A DNA stretch of 64,000 bases from Dichetophora obliterata (lineage: Eukaryota; Arthropoda; Insecta; Diptera; Sciomyzidae), in assembly GCA_963920525.1 (NCBI GenBank), contig OY986435.1, forward strand, positions 102,361,115 to 102,425,114. The letters run 5' to 3'. Of the stretch, positions 1-9,189 are shown one piece after another. The notes under the pieces were generated by a model. That model searched no databases. It worked only from the letters and a program-made list of their open reading frames with translations, and was not told the DNA's origin. Every line of letters starts with the position of its first letter. Within the stretch, counting starts at the first letter, position 1. The position numbers and the translations under genes were made by a program.

Positions 1-81
1 ACCAAGTAATTTCTTAATAAAATTATATTATTTAAAATTTATAATATTTAAACAAGTTTATTTAAAAATTATATCTTCAAA

Positions 82-291
82 ATGTTTTGTTTTCTGTGCC
101 AAGAACGTTTTAGTGAAGTTAATTTATTAGTTGTTCATTTAAAGAAAAAACATCAACTGCACACTAATAGTTCATTTCGATGCTATATTAAAGAATGCGC
201 TCTTCTATTTAAAAATTCATCAAGCTATAAAAAACATTTGGTTCGAAAACATGGCGTAAATGACAAAAAAAAAATCTTTTTAACTTGGTAG
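82..291 (+). pseudogene. C2H2 zinc-finger exon of an unrecognised gene
   Basis: The 69-codon frame opens with ATG and encodes two C2H2 fingers: Cys3-X2-Cys6-X12-His19-X4-His24 and Cys34-X4-Cys39-X12-His52-X4-His57. Zinc coordination follows from the motif; a nucleic-acid target is only inferred. A GT at 288 and an AG at 338-339 could bound a 52-base intron leading into the next frame, but the reading phase does not match, so either the junction is elsewhere or an indel has broken the gene. With the following frame it resembles finger-plus-conserved-domain proteins found in many copies in arthropod and cnidarian genomes, probably mobile in origin. That family assignment is from memory and is weak. 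Confidence 0.45.
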
Positions 292-341
292 TAACTTATG
301 ACTAATAATATTTACTTTGTTTAATTTAAGATGCTACAGCT

Positions 342-833
342 GTGAAATTGTTGTGGTCAATGCATGCATATTTAATACCTACCCAAAAAATAGCCCAAAA
401 GGACAACAACGGGAAAAAAGTCTTAATTAAATACACAGTCAAGAGCTCACAGGAATCATTTCTATTTGTTGGGAGCAGTGCGCAAGAACTCGATGACCAC
501 ATTGCATTTTTGAATACAAAACCTGGAGGAAGCATTCAACCTTTTTTACTTGCTGTTGGTGATAAAAACTTTAAGTGTTTTCAAAGCTTTTATGTTTATC
601 TTGAAGGAGTAAAATTTTCCTTTCACAACTTTTTAAGAGCATTAGATATATGCTTTAAAGCATTTCATCTTTTTAACTTGGAATATCCTCCACCTTGCAT
701 CCAGTTTTGGCATTTTGTGGCCAAGCATTTTTATAAATTTGAAAACATTACTATGTCAACTAGACTATCAATAATGCTTGACGCATTAAAGAATCAATTT
801 TTTGATTTACTTTATCAGCTCTATCTTGAATAA
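342..833 (+). pseudogene. Conserved uncharacterised domain downstream of the C2H2 fingers
   Basis: The frame is open from a non-ATG codon (GTG) just after a possible acceptor (AG at 338-339) to a TAA at 831-833, 163 residues. The first ATG in frame is at 360. The C-terminal half contains the distinctive stretch ALDICFKAFHLFNLEYPPP, followed by an aromatic-rich helix (FWHFVAKHFYKFE). I recall similar stretches in multi-copy uncharacterised proteins of invertebrates that start with C2H2 fingers, but know no function. The stop codon falls at the very edge of the foldback at 826-993, so that insertion may have supplied the stop and truncated the protein. Not resolved: whether this frame is spliced to the finger exon. 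Confidence 0.4.
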
Positions 834-993
834 TTTTTTACACGGAATCGAAAATAGGAGTTTTAATTTTAAGATAAAGTTCAAGCATATTCTGAACCAA
901 TTTGTTGATGAACCAATTTGCATTAAAAATGTTCTTGAGCTTTATCTTAAAAATTAAAACTCCCTTATCCGATTCCGCGTGAAAAATTATTCA
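826..993. repeat. Foldback (palindromic) element
   Basis: The two halves are inverted copies over about 60 bases each. The left arm at 826-886 contains GGAGTTTTAATTTTAAGATA and the right arm at 932-993 its near-exact complement, both ending in an AATAATTTTT-like edge. The loop holds a short direct repeat, GAACCAATTTG, at 893 and 910. Size and shape fit a small hairpin MITE. No clear target duplication was seen. Confidence 0.6.
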
Positions 994-1143
994 TGATATG
1001 ACTGTATAGTTTTTATCAGATTGTGTAGAATTTCGTTTACTGCGATTTAAAACCAATCAACTGGAAATCAGTCGGAATTTTTTTTCAAGGCACCTTAATG
1101 TACAATTATACGTTTTTTCACTTAATACTAGTCATTAACATTA

Positions 1144-1348
1144 CGGGTATTCACGATTCAGTGCACTTGCCAGTGCAGTTGAGTACTTGTTCATTTTACA
1201 AAAACAATATACACGTACGTCAAAAATCTGCACAAGTGCACATTGAAAAAATTTACAGCTGTGAAAAAGTGATAGTAGTGTGTTCACGAAGACTTAGCTG
1301 CAAAAGTCCTCAACTGTGCTGGCAAGTGCACTGAATCGTGAATACCTC
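1144..1348. mobile_element. MITE with GGTATTCACG termini, copy 1
   Basis: Both ends carry the inverted sequence GGTATTCACGATTCAGTGCA, continuing inward for about 40 bp. A second copy of the same family lies at 50,525-50,774, and a more diverged element with the same outer ten bases lies at 8,126-8,543. There is no coding capacity. Outside the TIR the edges read TA(C/G)GG, suggesting a TA or AT-rich target, but the duplication is not clear. Confidence 0.7.
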
Positions 1349-1527
1349 TATTATTTTTTAATATAAATCTGGGGTTTTGTCTGCCCTGTGATCTGCTGTG
1401 AATTTATTATTATATAATTTAATATTTTAAGAAAAAATCTAAAAAATTAAATGCCAAATACAACTTAAATATAAATATGTATTTTTATTAGTATGTTTAC
1501 TCACATTTGTTTTATTTTAATTTACAG

Positions 1528-1626
1528 GATTTCAAATTTGATGTACAGCGGATCTCTGGATACGGAATGCAAATCAGGTGGGACTCCATGTTAGTTCCAG
1601 ACTCATTTGCATCGTGCCCACAGACT
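1528..1626 (+). pseudogene. Possible orphan exon resembling a von Willebrand D domain strand
   Basis: A good acceptor (TTTAATTTACAG) ends at 1527 and is followed in frame by DFKFDVQRISGYGMQIRWDS. The GYG-hydrophobic-X-WD pattern resembles the start of a VWD domain as found in hemolectin-like and vitellogenin-like proteins. The frame runs straight into the ACGTA-rich tandem array at about 1,628, and no partner exon was found. It could be a captured or stranded exon, or chance similarity. Confidence 0.25.
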
Positions 1627-1627
1627 G

Positions 1628-2470
1628 ATACGTACGTAAAGTTAACATATGGTATACGTTTGAATTTCGTATATACGTGTTCTGAACGTGCAGCGTACGT
1701 AAATAAAACGTATGCTCCATAAATACGTATTTTAAACGTATGCTGTACGTTAAAATGTTCGTGAATACGTATTGTTAATGTAGGCTGTACGTAAAAGGTT
1801 CGTAAATACCTATTTTCAACGTATGGTGTACGTAAAAGTTTATTTAAAACGTATTATGAACGTATGCTGTACGTTATAATTGCATACATGCGTATTTTGA
1901 GCGTATGTTGTACGTAACATTTTCGTAAATTCGTATTTTTAACGTATGCTGTACGTAAAATGTTCGTTAGTACGTATTTTGAACGCGTGGTGTACGTAAA
2001 ATGCCGTTAATACGCATTATGAACGTATGCTGTACGTAAACATTTCATAAATGCGTATTTTGAGTGTACGTTGTACGTAACATTTTCGTAAATACGTATT
2101 TTTAACGTATACCGCACGTAAAATGTTCGTAAATACGTATTTGAACGCGTTATATACGTAAAAGTTTCGTTTATACGTATTCTGAACGTAAGATAAACGT
2201 AAACATTTCGTAAATACGTATTTTTAAAGTATGATGTAGTACGTAAAATATTCGTAAATACGTTAGCAAAACGAACATAGTACGCAAAACTAACGTATGG
2301 TGTACATCATAAAAAGGAGCAGCGCACTTAATAAATTTGTAAATGCGTATGCTAAACGAACAGCGTACGTAAAAAAGTCACTAAATACGATTTTGTAAAT
2401 ACGTATTCTGAACGAATTGTGTACGTACGAGCAATGTATGGAATATGATACCGAAAAAATATTCTAAACG
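1628..2470. repeat. ACGTA-rich degenerate minisatellite, unit about 41 bp
   Basis: Roughly twenty diverged units are built on TACGTATTTTGAACGTATG followed by CTGTACGTAAAATGTTCGTA. Many TACGTA and ACGTACGT palindromes make the block much richer in CpG than its surroundings. Some units end in an ACGCGT variant. The flank at 2,471-2,650 keeps scattered ACGTA and CGAACG words but loses the periodicity. Confidence 0.75.
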
Positions 2471-2697
2471 AACAAGATCATACAGACAACGAATAGCGTT
2501 CGTAGCTGTGTTTGTACAATTTTTAGCTATACGTACATCGGGCATAAAATAAACGTATGTGTATACGTTAAACCAACGTTTTCTTACATGGGACCAATTT
2601 CAACGAACGCGTTTGTTGCCTAAACGAACTTATTCGCTGTCATTACGTCCTTTTTTGGTTCAGTGTACTATTAAACTCTTTAGAATCCATGCATATA

Positions 2698-4041
2698 AAG
2701 GGTCCGCCAAATAACTTTTTTTTTTTTGAAAATTCTATAAAAAAAAACTACTGGATATTTTCTCAAATTTCTTTTTTTATTTGAAAGTACAATCCTATTC
2801 ACCGGAAGGATTAATAGGGTGATAATTTTGGAAAAGGATTAATTAATGGAAAATAATTTCATTCAAATGGCTGCCTCAGCTGGCCATGCAGTAGCCTACA
2901 CGATCGGTCCAATTTTTAAGCATATTATAGATTGTGTGCAGCTGTATTTCACCAATGGCTTCACGAATATTGTCCTTTAAAGCGTCAATTGTCTCTAGAT
3001 TGTCGGCGTAACACTTATTTTTGAGGGCACCCCACAAATAATAGTCCAACGGTGTCAAATCGCAGCTCCGAGGTGGCCAAACGACATCAGTTTTGCGGCT
3101 GATAGTGCGATCTTCAAACACAAGGCGCAAAACATCGAGTGCAGCTTCGGCTGTGTGGCACGTAGCGCCGTCCTGTTGAAACCGAATGTTGCCAATATTC
3201 TCCTCTTCAATTTTTGTGAACAAAAATTCGTAAAACATGGCCCGATAACGATCGCCATTGACTGTAACGGCCACTCCTTGCTCATTTACGAAGAAAAATG
3301 GCCCAATTATGCCTCTGGCCCAAAATCTGCACCAAACAGTGACTCGTTTTGGGTGCAGCGGCTTTTCAATGTATGCGTGCGGGTTTTCTGTGCCCCAAAT
3401 GCGAAAATTTTGCTTGTTTACATACCCGCCAAGATCAAAATGAGCTTCATCTGAAAAGATGATTTTTTTGGCAAAATCGGCATCTTCTGTAAGTCGATCG
3501 CAGGCCCACTTAGCGAAGCGAAAACGCATTGGATGGTCAGTTGGCTTCAACTCCTGAACCAATTGGTCTTTGTATGGCGTCATACCAAGGTCTTTATGCA
3601 AAATTCGTCTCAATGATGTCTCCGAAATGTTCAATTGTTGAGAACGACGATGAATTGATGTTGATGGCGCTTCACGCACACTTTCTGCCACAGCAGCAAT
3701 ATTCCTGGGTGTACGCACTGCTTTTGGCTTTTCACGCTTTGGTTTATCGATGAGAATGCCAGTTTCTTTCACTTTTTTTTACAAGATAACGAACATACAG
3801 AGCTGACGGTGCTTCTCTTCTTCCAAAATCCGTACGCAATTTTCGCACACATTATGCAACATTACCATGATTTTCAAAGTAATGCCGCAATATTTCCCAG
3901 CGTTGTTCAAGCGTATACACAACCATATTCGTTCAGCGGAAGGATAAAACTAATTACCTGTCAAATCAGACATGAGCTAAGTGTTACCATTCACGAAATA
4001 AGCACTAGTTGAAAAAAAAAAACGTTAGATGGCGGACCCTG
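2698..4041 (-). mobile_element. Mariner element, rosa (DD41D) subfamily, structurally complete
   Basis: The termini are inverted: AGGGTCCGCCAAATAACTTT at the left (2,698 on) and its near-complement TGGCGGACCCTG at the right, ending at 4,041. Each is flanked by TA (2,696-2,697 and 4,042-4,043), the target duplication of the Tc1/mariner superfamily. Length is 1,344 bp, normal for mariner. The transposase runs on the minus strand and is broken, so the copy cannot be autonomous. The flanking poly-T inside the TIR differs slightly in length between the two ends. Confidence 0.9.
2843..3926 (-). pseudogene. Mariner transposase (rosa/DD41D), inactivated
   Basis: A cut-and-paste transposase whose RNase H-like core cleaves and joins DNA at the TIRs. 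The longest intact frame (2,876-3,772, 298 codons) shows the three acidic motifs: FSDEAHF, QQDGATCHTA and SCDLTPLDYYLWG. Exactly 41 residues separate the second Asp from the last Asp, which defines DD41D. The N-terminal helix-turn-helix part lies upstream in another frame from an ATG at 3,924-3,926. Three lesions are visible: a TAA at 3,852-3,854, a one-base slip in a homopolymer near 3,773-3,781, and an early TGA at 2,876-2,878 that removes a short tail which would otherwise end at 2,843. The subfamily was first described from tephritid flies, which agrees with a higher-fly host. Confidence 0.9.
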
Positions 4042-4043
4042 TA

Positions 4044-4961
4044 TATAAAAAGTCTTGTCCAATTCAGAGAGTTTTGCAAATTTTCTAATCCAAGTAAAAA
4101 ATCACTTCCGTTTTTGTAGCGTAACGTCAGCACATAGTTTTGCTTATATCTTTAAATTCTAGCATCGATTCTTGTCATTGTTTTTACTTAATATAGTGCT
4201 ACTTAATTGCTAGGCAAATATAAAAAAGCCTTATTAAAACCTAGGCAATTTAATTTTCTTTTTTAATAGTTCTTCGTACAAATCGTACGTAACGCCAGTT
4301 TGGAAATGCCCATATACGCATGCAAAATTTTCCAAAAAAGTGACAGTTTTGTCAAGGATCATTAATGACAATAGATGTTTTTCAACAATTTAAGAGTTTT
4401 AAGCCCTGATTTTTTGGAAAGACGATAATTTTTTTCAACTTCCAAGATTTTTTTCAGAATAAGCCAAGTTTTTGGTACTTTGATGATTTTAAATTAGATA
4501 TATTAACCCTCAGAGTTTAGCCTCACATTTCAACACCCCATCTTTTTTAGTTGACATGCATAAGAAAATTTTCCGGAAGAAGTATTTTATTAAGTTCAAA
4601 AATACCTGTTAGTTTTATCATGGAGACTTTCATAGTTTCTACGGTACAGATTTTTAAAATAAACCACTTTTATTTTTTGTAATATTAACTTAATTAAAGG
4701 AATCGTAATGAGCATTTTTTTTTTGTTGCAATAAGAAACAAATTCATTAAATCACTACACTCAAAATAAATAGACGACACATCTGCACATTTCAGCATAC
4801 GAAATTTATTTTGTGTATTATTTGGTTTTTCTTTAGTTGCTTTTTTGTTATCATGTTTAAAATTTTTCATATATTTTAAATCTGTCGTTAGGAGCAGCTT
4901 ATTTAGTTGATACTCGCTCTAGAATTTGAAGTTATTCTTTGGTAATATGTTGTATCAATTC
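4044..4961. other. Unassigned AT-rich spacer
   Basis: No open frame, terminal repeat or tandem array could be supported here. The stretch separates the mariner from the nested Harbinger/hAT block. Confidence 0.5.
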
Positions 4962-5225
4962 TCAGGCCCTTATTATGAGTTGCTTTCGACGTTCGATCTT
5001 CGCTGGTTGTCGAACAACGAGTATCGAAAGTTAAATTCTTATTATGAGCAGTGCAACCCTATCGAAATGTTCGTTGCTCATCGAAATTTCAGTCGAATAG
5101 GATTTTGCTTTCGATGCGATCTGTGCTTAGCAATAATTGTTAAAAATTTAAGTATTTTGTGATTGTGTTTTCCTTTTTAAAGACTTAAAACTAATATTGA
5201 ACTGTTTTGTAATTTTTATGCAGGG

Positions 5226-5321
5226 CACAAATCACAGTTAGAAAAACTGGTCTTATTGATGAAGGCAAACTTTGACTGCAAAGGATATTTGTTCCAAAGT
5301 TCAGGCGACAAAGACATATGA
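5226..5321 (+). pseudogene. Myb/SANT-like DNA-binding protein, part 1 (split by hAT)
   Basis: After an acceptor-like ATGCAG at 5,218-5,223 the frame reads HKSQLEKLVLLMKANFD and continues to GDKDI. It then meets a stop that is created exactly at the hAT junction. The pattern fits the first helix of the zeste-type Myb/SANT-like family (Myb_DNA-bind_5). The second half follows the hAT at 8,780. The frame is continuous across the insertion if the target site is read once, as ATGGGAAG, and the left copy is taken to have lost two Gs. Confidence 0.55.
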
Positions 5322-5592
5322 AGCAGAGAACTGCACAAGCCTACTTGAAGTCTATTTCAAGTGCTTGCTTAAAATATAAGTTCAAGCTAGCTTGAGCTTG
5401 ATAATTTTGAATCAAGTATAGCTTGTAATTGAATATAAATAAGCCCACGACAACTTGCATGTATTCTAGCTTAAAACGAACGGCACGAAGTTTCAAGTAA
5501 AGCTTGATGCCTTCGACAAAAAGCTTGAAAAGCTTGAAATTTAAGGCAAGTATCCAATTAAAGCAAGAATAGAAAAAATTCAATTGTTTAGA

Positions 5593-6597
5593 GCAGTGTC
5601 GGGCAGCTTTGCACACTTGAGATTGTGTTTGTGCAGTAAAATATGTATTCATCTCACCTACAGAACGATTAAAGCTTCAGTGTCCAAGCGAATGTCAAGC
5701 AGATAAGATCTGCGCTTGCTTGTTCCTTGAATATATTATATTATATTTGTGTCGATAAGCAATAATAGCTTAAGTCGACTTAAGACAGAACTGAGTTATT
5801 GATATAGTTGTGTTCCACTTATATATCATTATGAACACACAAAATCTAGAACTTCTAGCATGACCTTAGCCAAAGATATGACGCAAAAACAAAAGACCCT
5901 TTCATATAACTTATATGGCGATGGAAAACTTTAAAGCAAGATTTCTGGAAACTTTGAAATAAGACTTAAGCTGTTATTGCTCATCGACACAGATATAACG
6001 TAAGATAACACTGTATAAAATTTTATGTATGCAAAATTTTTGGAAGTATGTATGAAAAATTTTTTATTTTTTGAAAATAACGGCATGACGCGGCGGCATC
6101 AAATAGGTTAAATTAAAAAAATTATGTATTACAAGGCATTACGATAACTTGCATGGCCAATATAAGGTAATTGTGATGGAGAAATTAATTAATTAATTAA
6201 AAGCGGCATGTCCCCACATATAATATCATATAGTGATCAATTCCAAGAACGTATAATGAAAGCATCGTACGCTGTCAGTTTGGCCTTGGCATTAGTACAA
6301 TAAGCACAATAAAAAACATATTTGTTTTTTACTATTAGCCTGCCTTTTTACATTTCCGTCTGCTTATCTATATTTCACATTATCCGTCTGTCGGTCTTTT
6401 TCCTCTTGACATCTATCCACTACTTATTTAATTAATTTCGCAATACAAATCTGAGCAAAAATATATCCCATAATGCCTATTAAGATTTCTGCAAAAAGCG
6501 CTTTAGCACTACTTTATTTTCAGTATGAGCTTTAAAGCGCTCATTAATACATACTCAAGATGAGAAAGTATAGGTGTGCAAAGCTACCCGACACTGC
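5593..6597. mobile_element. TIR element (GCAGTGTCGGG) inside the hAT
   Basis: The inverted ends read GCAGTGTCGGG(C/T)AGCTTTG followed by CACAC. Solo or partial relatives are at 59,334-59,390 plus 59,831-59,855 and at 61,457-61,478. There is no open reading frame of note. It contains a smaller MITE at 5,744-5,996, giving a four-level nest. Target duplication not recognised. Confidence 0.6.
5744..5996. mobile_element. MITE with TGTGTCGA termini, copy 1
   Basis: The inverted arms contain TGTGTCGAT(A/G)AGCAATAA and AGCTTAAGTC, with TATA at the edges. A second copy is at 41,317-41,554. Interior sequence such as GCAAGATTTCTGGAAACTTT differs between copies only by scattered substitutions. Confidence 0.65.
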
Positions 6598-6598
6598 C

Positions 6599-6866
6599 CA
6601 GTAGTCCCAGTCGTAAAGGAATCTTTAACGAATCATGCACGATTTTTCTTCATCTTTGACGAAACATGCTGATTCGGTCATACATTTCCTTGACGAAAAT
6701 CTCATATAAAAGTTCCAAATTCGTGCACTGTTTGAAAACTTTCTGTTTTCGATGAACGAAAACAAGACGGATTTGTTAAAGAATTGTCGACAAATGTATC
6801 TCATGCAGTAAGTTTCTTTAAGAAATCATCGTGACATTTTCGTGCACGATGCCTTGGACTGCAGGG
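6599..6866. repeat. Possible small TIR element between two nested elements
   Basis: The left edge CCAGTAGTCCCAG and the right edge CTTGGACTGCAGGG are imperfect inverted copies, and TCGTGCAC recurs near both sides. It exactly fills the space between two better-supported elements. The support is thin. Confidence 0.25.
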
Positions 6867-6868
6867 TG

Positions 6869-8083
6869 GTTTAGAGAGAGCTTAAGCGTAATAGGACTTT
6901 TAAGGATTTTAAAGCGTAAGGACTTTAAGGAAGGTTGGAAGTTTTAGGGGTAAATGATTTCGAAGATGCTGTCAAACTTTGAAATTTAAGATGGCGGATA
7001 GAGTTGCCACATAGATTTTTTATTTTTGCGAATTCTTGTAATTTTGAAATTCTGACAACGGATTAGATTTCGAATATAATGTCACAGTTTTAAAATTTAA
7101 GATGGAGGTTAGGGTTGCCACCTAAATTTTTACCACGGTTTTGCCACCTAATAATATGTATTTTTAAGAGTTCTAAACATTTATCAGTGTTATGGGGTCG
7201 CTGATTTCGAATCTAAATTCAGAATTTTAAAATTCAAGATGGTGGATAGGGTTGCCACCTTAATTTTTTGTAGTTTTATGAATTCGGGGCTGGCAAAAAA
7301 GAAACTGGTACACCAAAAATGGGTCGCTGAATCCGAATCCGTCGTCAGAATTTGTGGCAACCCCATTATTAAAAAATTTTATAATTTTGAAATTCTGACG
7401 ACGGATTCGGATTCAGCGACCCATTTTGGTATACCAGTTTTTTTTTGCAAGCCCCGAATTCATAAAACTACAAAAAATTAAGGTGGCAACCCTATCCACC
7501 ATCTTTAATTTTAAAATTCTGAATTTAGATTCGAAATCAGCGACTCCTTAATAAAAAAAATGACGTTTAAAACTCTTGAAAAGACATATTATTAGGTGGC
7601 AACCATATTATTTCAAAATTTTATAATTTTGAAATTCTGACAACTGATTCGGATTCAGCGACCCATTTTTGGTGTACCATTTTTTTTGCCAGCCCCGAAT
7701 TCATAAAACTACAAAAAAATTAAGGTGGCGACCCTATCCACCATCTTGAAAATTCTGACTTTAGATTCGTAATCAGCGACCCCTTAACACTGATAAATGA
7801 TGTCTTTAACTCTTAAAAATGCATATTATTAGGTGGCAATACTGTGGTAAAAATTTAGGTGGCAACCCTAACCTCCTTCTTAAATTTTAAAACTGTGACA
7901 TTATATTCGAATTTCAAAATTACAAGAATTCGCAAAAATAAAAAAAATCTAGGTGGCAACTCTTACCGCCATCTTAAGTTTTAAAGTTTGACAGCATCTT
8001 CGAAATCATTTACCCCTAAAACTTCCAACCACGGAGTCCACAGAATCCGTAAAAGTCCTATTACGCTTAAGGTCTTTCTAAAC
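6869..8083. mobile_element. Foldback element with nested palindromes
   Basis: The arms are inverted copies over about 480-500 bp, from GTTTAGAGAGAGCTTAAGCG at the left to its complement at the right. The inner part of the left arm (about 7,200-7,365) has an additional inverted copy at 7,380-7,545, so the right half holds two copies of that segment. Recurrent words are AGGTGGCAACCCT, GATTCGGATTCAGCGACCCA and TAATATG. No coding capacity. The single-strand form would fold into an almost complete hairpin. Confidence 0.8.
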
Positions 8084-8125
8084 AAGCTCATTGAATTTTT
8101 TAGATACTTGCTCTAATTCAATAGA

Positions 8126-8543
8126 GGTAGGTATTCACGGGTTGTTGCGAATTGCAAAAGTGTGAAAATGCAAGATAATTTGCGCACTTACGCGTGAACA
8201 TCAATATTGCAACTTAATTATGCAATAAAATTAAATGTCGAATGAACAGTAAATATATTGCCACCTTATTTCAAAATCATAAAAAGTAATTAAAATCAAC
8301 GTACAAACTTCACCTTTTAAAGTTTTACCCAGGTGGCAACTACGTTCGAAAACAACCAAAACACGAATCATCTGTTTAGCATCACTGCTTATGCGTTCTT
8401 GCAATTGGTTTGAGCAGTGCATAATTCAAGAAATGTTGCAAAATTGTTTCCAATGTGTTTGTTGTTGGAATGATGCGAAAGTTCGCAATCATGCATTTTC
8501 GCATCGTCGCAACTGTGTTTCGCATCAACTCGTGAATACCCCT
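8126..8543. mobile_element. Diverged relative of the GTATTCACG MITE family
   Basis: The outer sequence GGTATTCACGGGTTGTTGCG is inverted at the right end (CAACTCGTGAATACC). The outermost ten bases equal those of the MITEs at 1,144 and 50,525, but the interior is unrelated. It lies inside the hAT element. Confidence 0.6.
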
Positions 8544-8779
8544 AATTATTTGGATACTTGCGAGCTTACAAGCTTTTGCCGATCGTTTAAAGCTTTTCAA
8601 CTTTCTGCCCGACAAAGTAAGTCGAAACAAGCCAAGCCAACGAGCAAGCATGAATATGGCTTGTATCTGTTTTGTATTTTTGCAAGCTGGCTAAAGCTTG
8701 CTTTTTCAAGATTGGATACATACTTGAATTCAAGTACTTGAAAAGGCTTGAACTTCAAGTAGGCTTGTGCAGTTCTCTG

Positions 8780-8850
8780 ATGGGAAGAACTCACGCTGGA
8801 ATTAAATTGCTTAGGACCACCAGTTAGAACAGCAAAGTGTTTTAAGTTAA
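8780..8850 (+). pseudogene. Myb/SANT-like DNA-binding protein, part 2
   Basis: Directly after the hAT the frame reads WEELTLELNCLGPPVRTAK. This is the W-X2-L-X4-LN-X2-GPPVR core of the zeste-type Myb/SANT-like domain and continues part 1 (5,226-5,321). The frame decays after AAK/CFKLS, with a stop near 8,850. Confidence 0.6.
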
Positions 8851-9189
8851 GCTAAAGAAAGCGTTGTTCAACCCTTTTCTACTTCTAGCCAGTTCCGTCA
8901 AGCTTTCATCCTCTTCTGACGAAGCGTCGAATCTTATGAAAATTATTTTCGTCATAGCCATAACTTTTTGTCTTATTTTTTGCAATCAACTTTCAAACCA
9001 ATCGTATTTACTTAAAATAAAACAACAATCACCTGATAGAAATATACTACCGTGAAGAAACAAAATGAACGAAATTCACAATAGCGCTACTCTTTGTCGA
9101 AAGCACGTTATAATACCAAATGCAAATTCGTTCGATCAGGCCATTCGACTACAGTCGAAGATCGAACGCAGCTCATAATAAGGGCGTCA

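Larger units (their letters stand above)
5324..8779. mobile_element. hobo-like hAT element, non-autonomous
   Basis: Both ends carry CAGAGAACTGCAC, identical to the published 12-bp TIR of Drosophila hobo plus one base. The identity continues inward to about 27 bp (AAGCCTACTTGAAG). The subterminal 300 bp on each side is packed with TTCAAG/CTTGAA and AAGCTTG words, probable transposase binding sites. The 8-bp target duplication is ATGGGAAG at 8,780-8,787 and a degenerate ATGAAG at 5,318-5,323. No transposase frame survives. The interior is occupied by other elements at 5,593-6,597, 6,869-8,083 and 8,126-8,543. Frames seen near the ends are by-products of the CTTGAA repeats. Confidence 0.8.
4965..9186. 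mobile_element. Outer Harbinger-like DNA transposon (host of a transposon nest)
   Basis: The inverted termini GGCCCTTATTATGAG(T/C)TGC begin at 4,965 and end at 9,186. Subterminal TTCGATCTTCG motifs occur on both sides. A TCA triplet flanks each end (4,962-4,964 and 9,187-9,189), consistent with a 3-bp target duplication of the PIF/Harbinger type, although the classical target is TTA/TAA. Without the inserted hAT (5,324-8,779) the element is only about 0.77 kb. It encodes part of a Myb/SANT-like protein, and such proteins accompany the transposase in Harbinger elements. The superfamily is inferred from TIR, target size and that domain, since no transposase remains. Confidence 0.6.

Noticed and set aside
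5341..5652. 103-codon minus frame at the left end of the hAT
   Set aside because: Its composition follows the CTTGAA/AAGCTTG subterminal repeats; a matching frame pair exists at the other end. Not a gene.
8391..8741. 116-codon plus frame and its antisense frames
   Set aside because: Crosses the boundary between a MITE and the hAT subterminal repeats, so it cannot be one gene.
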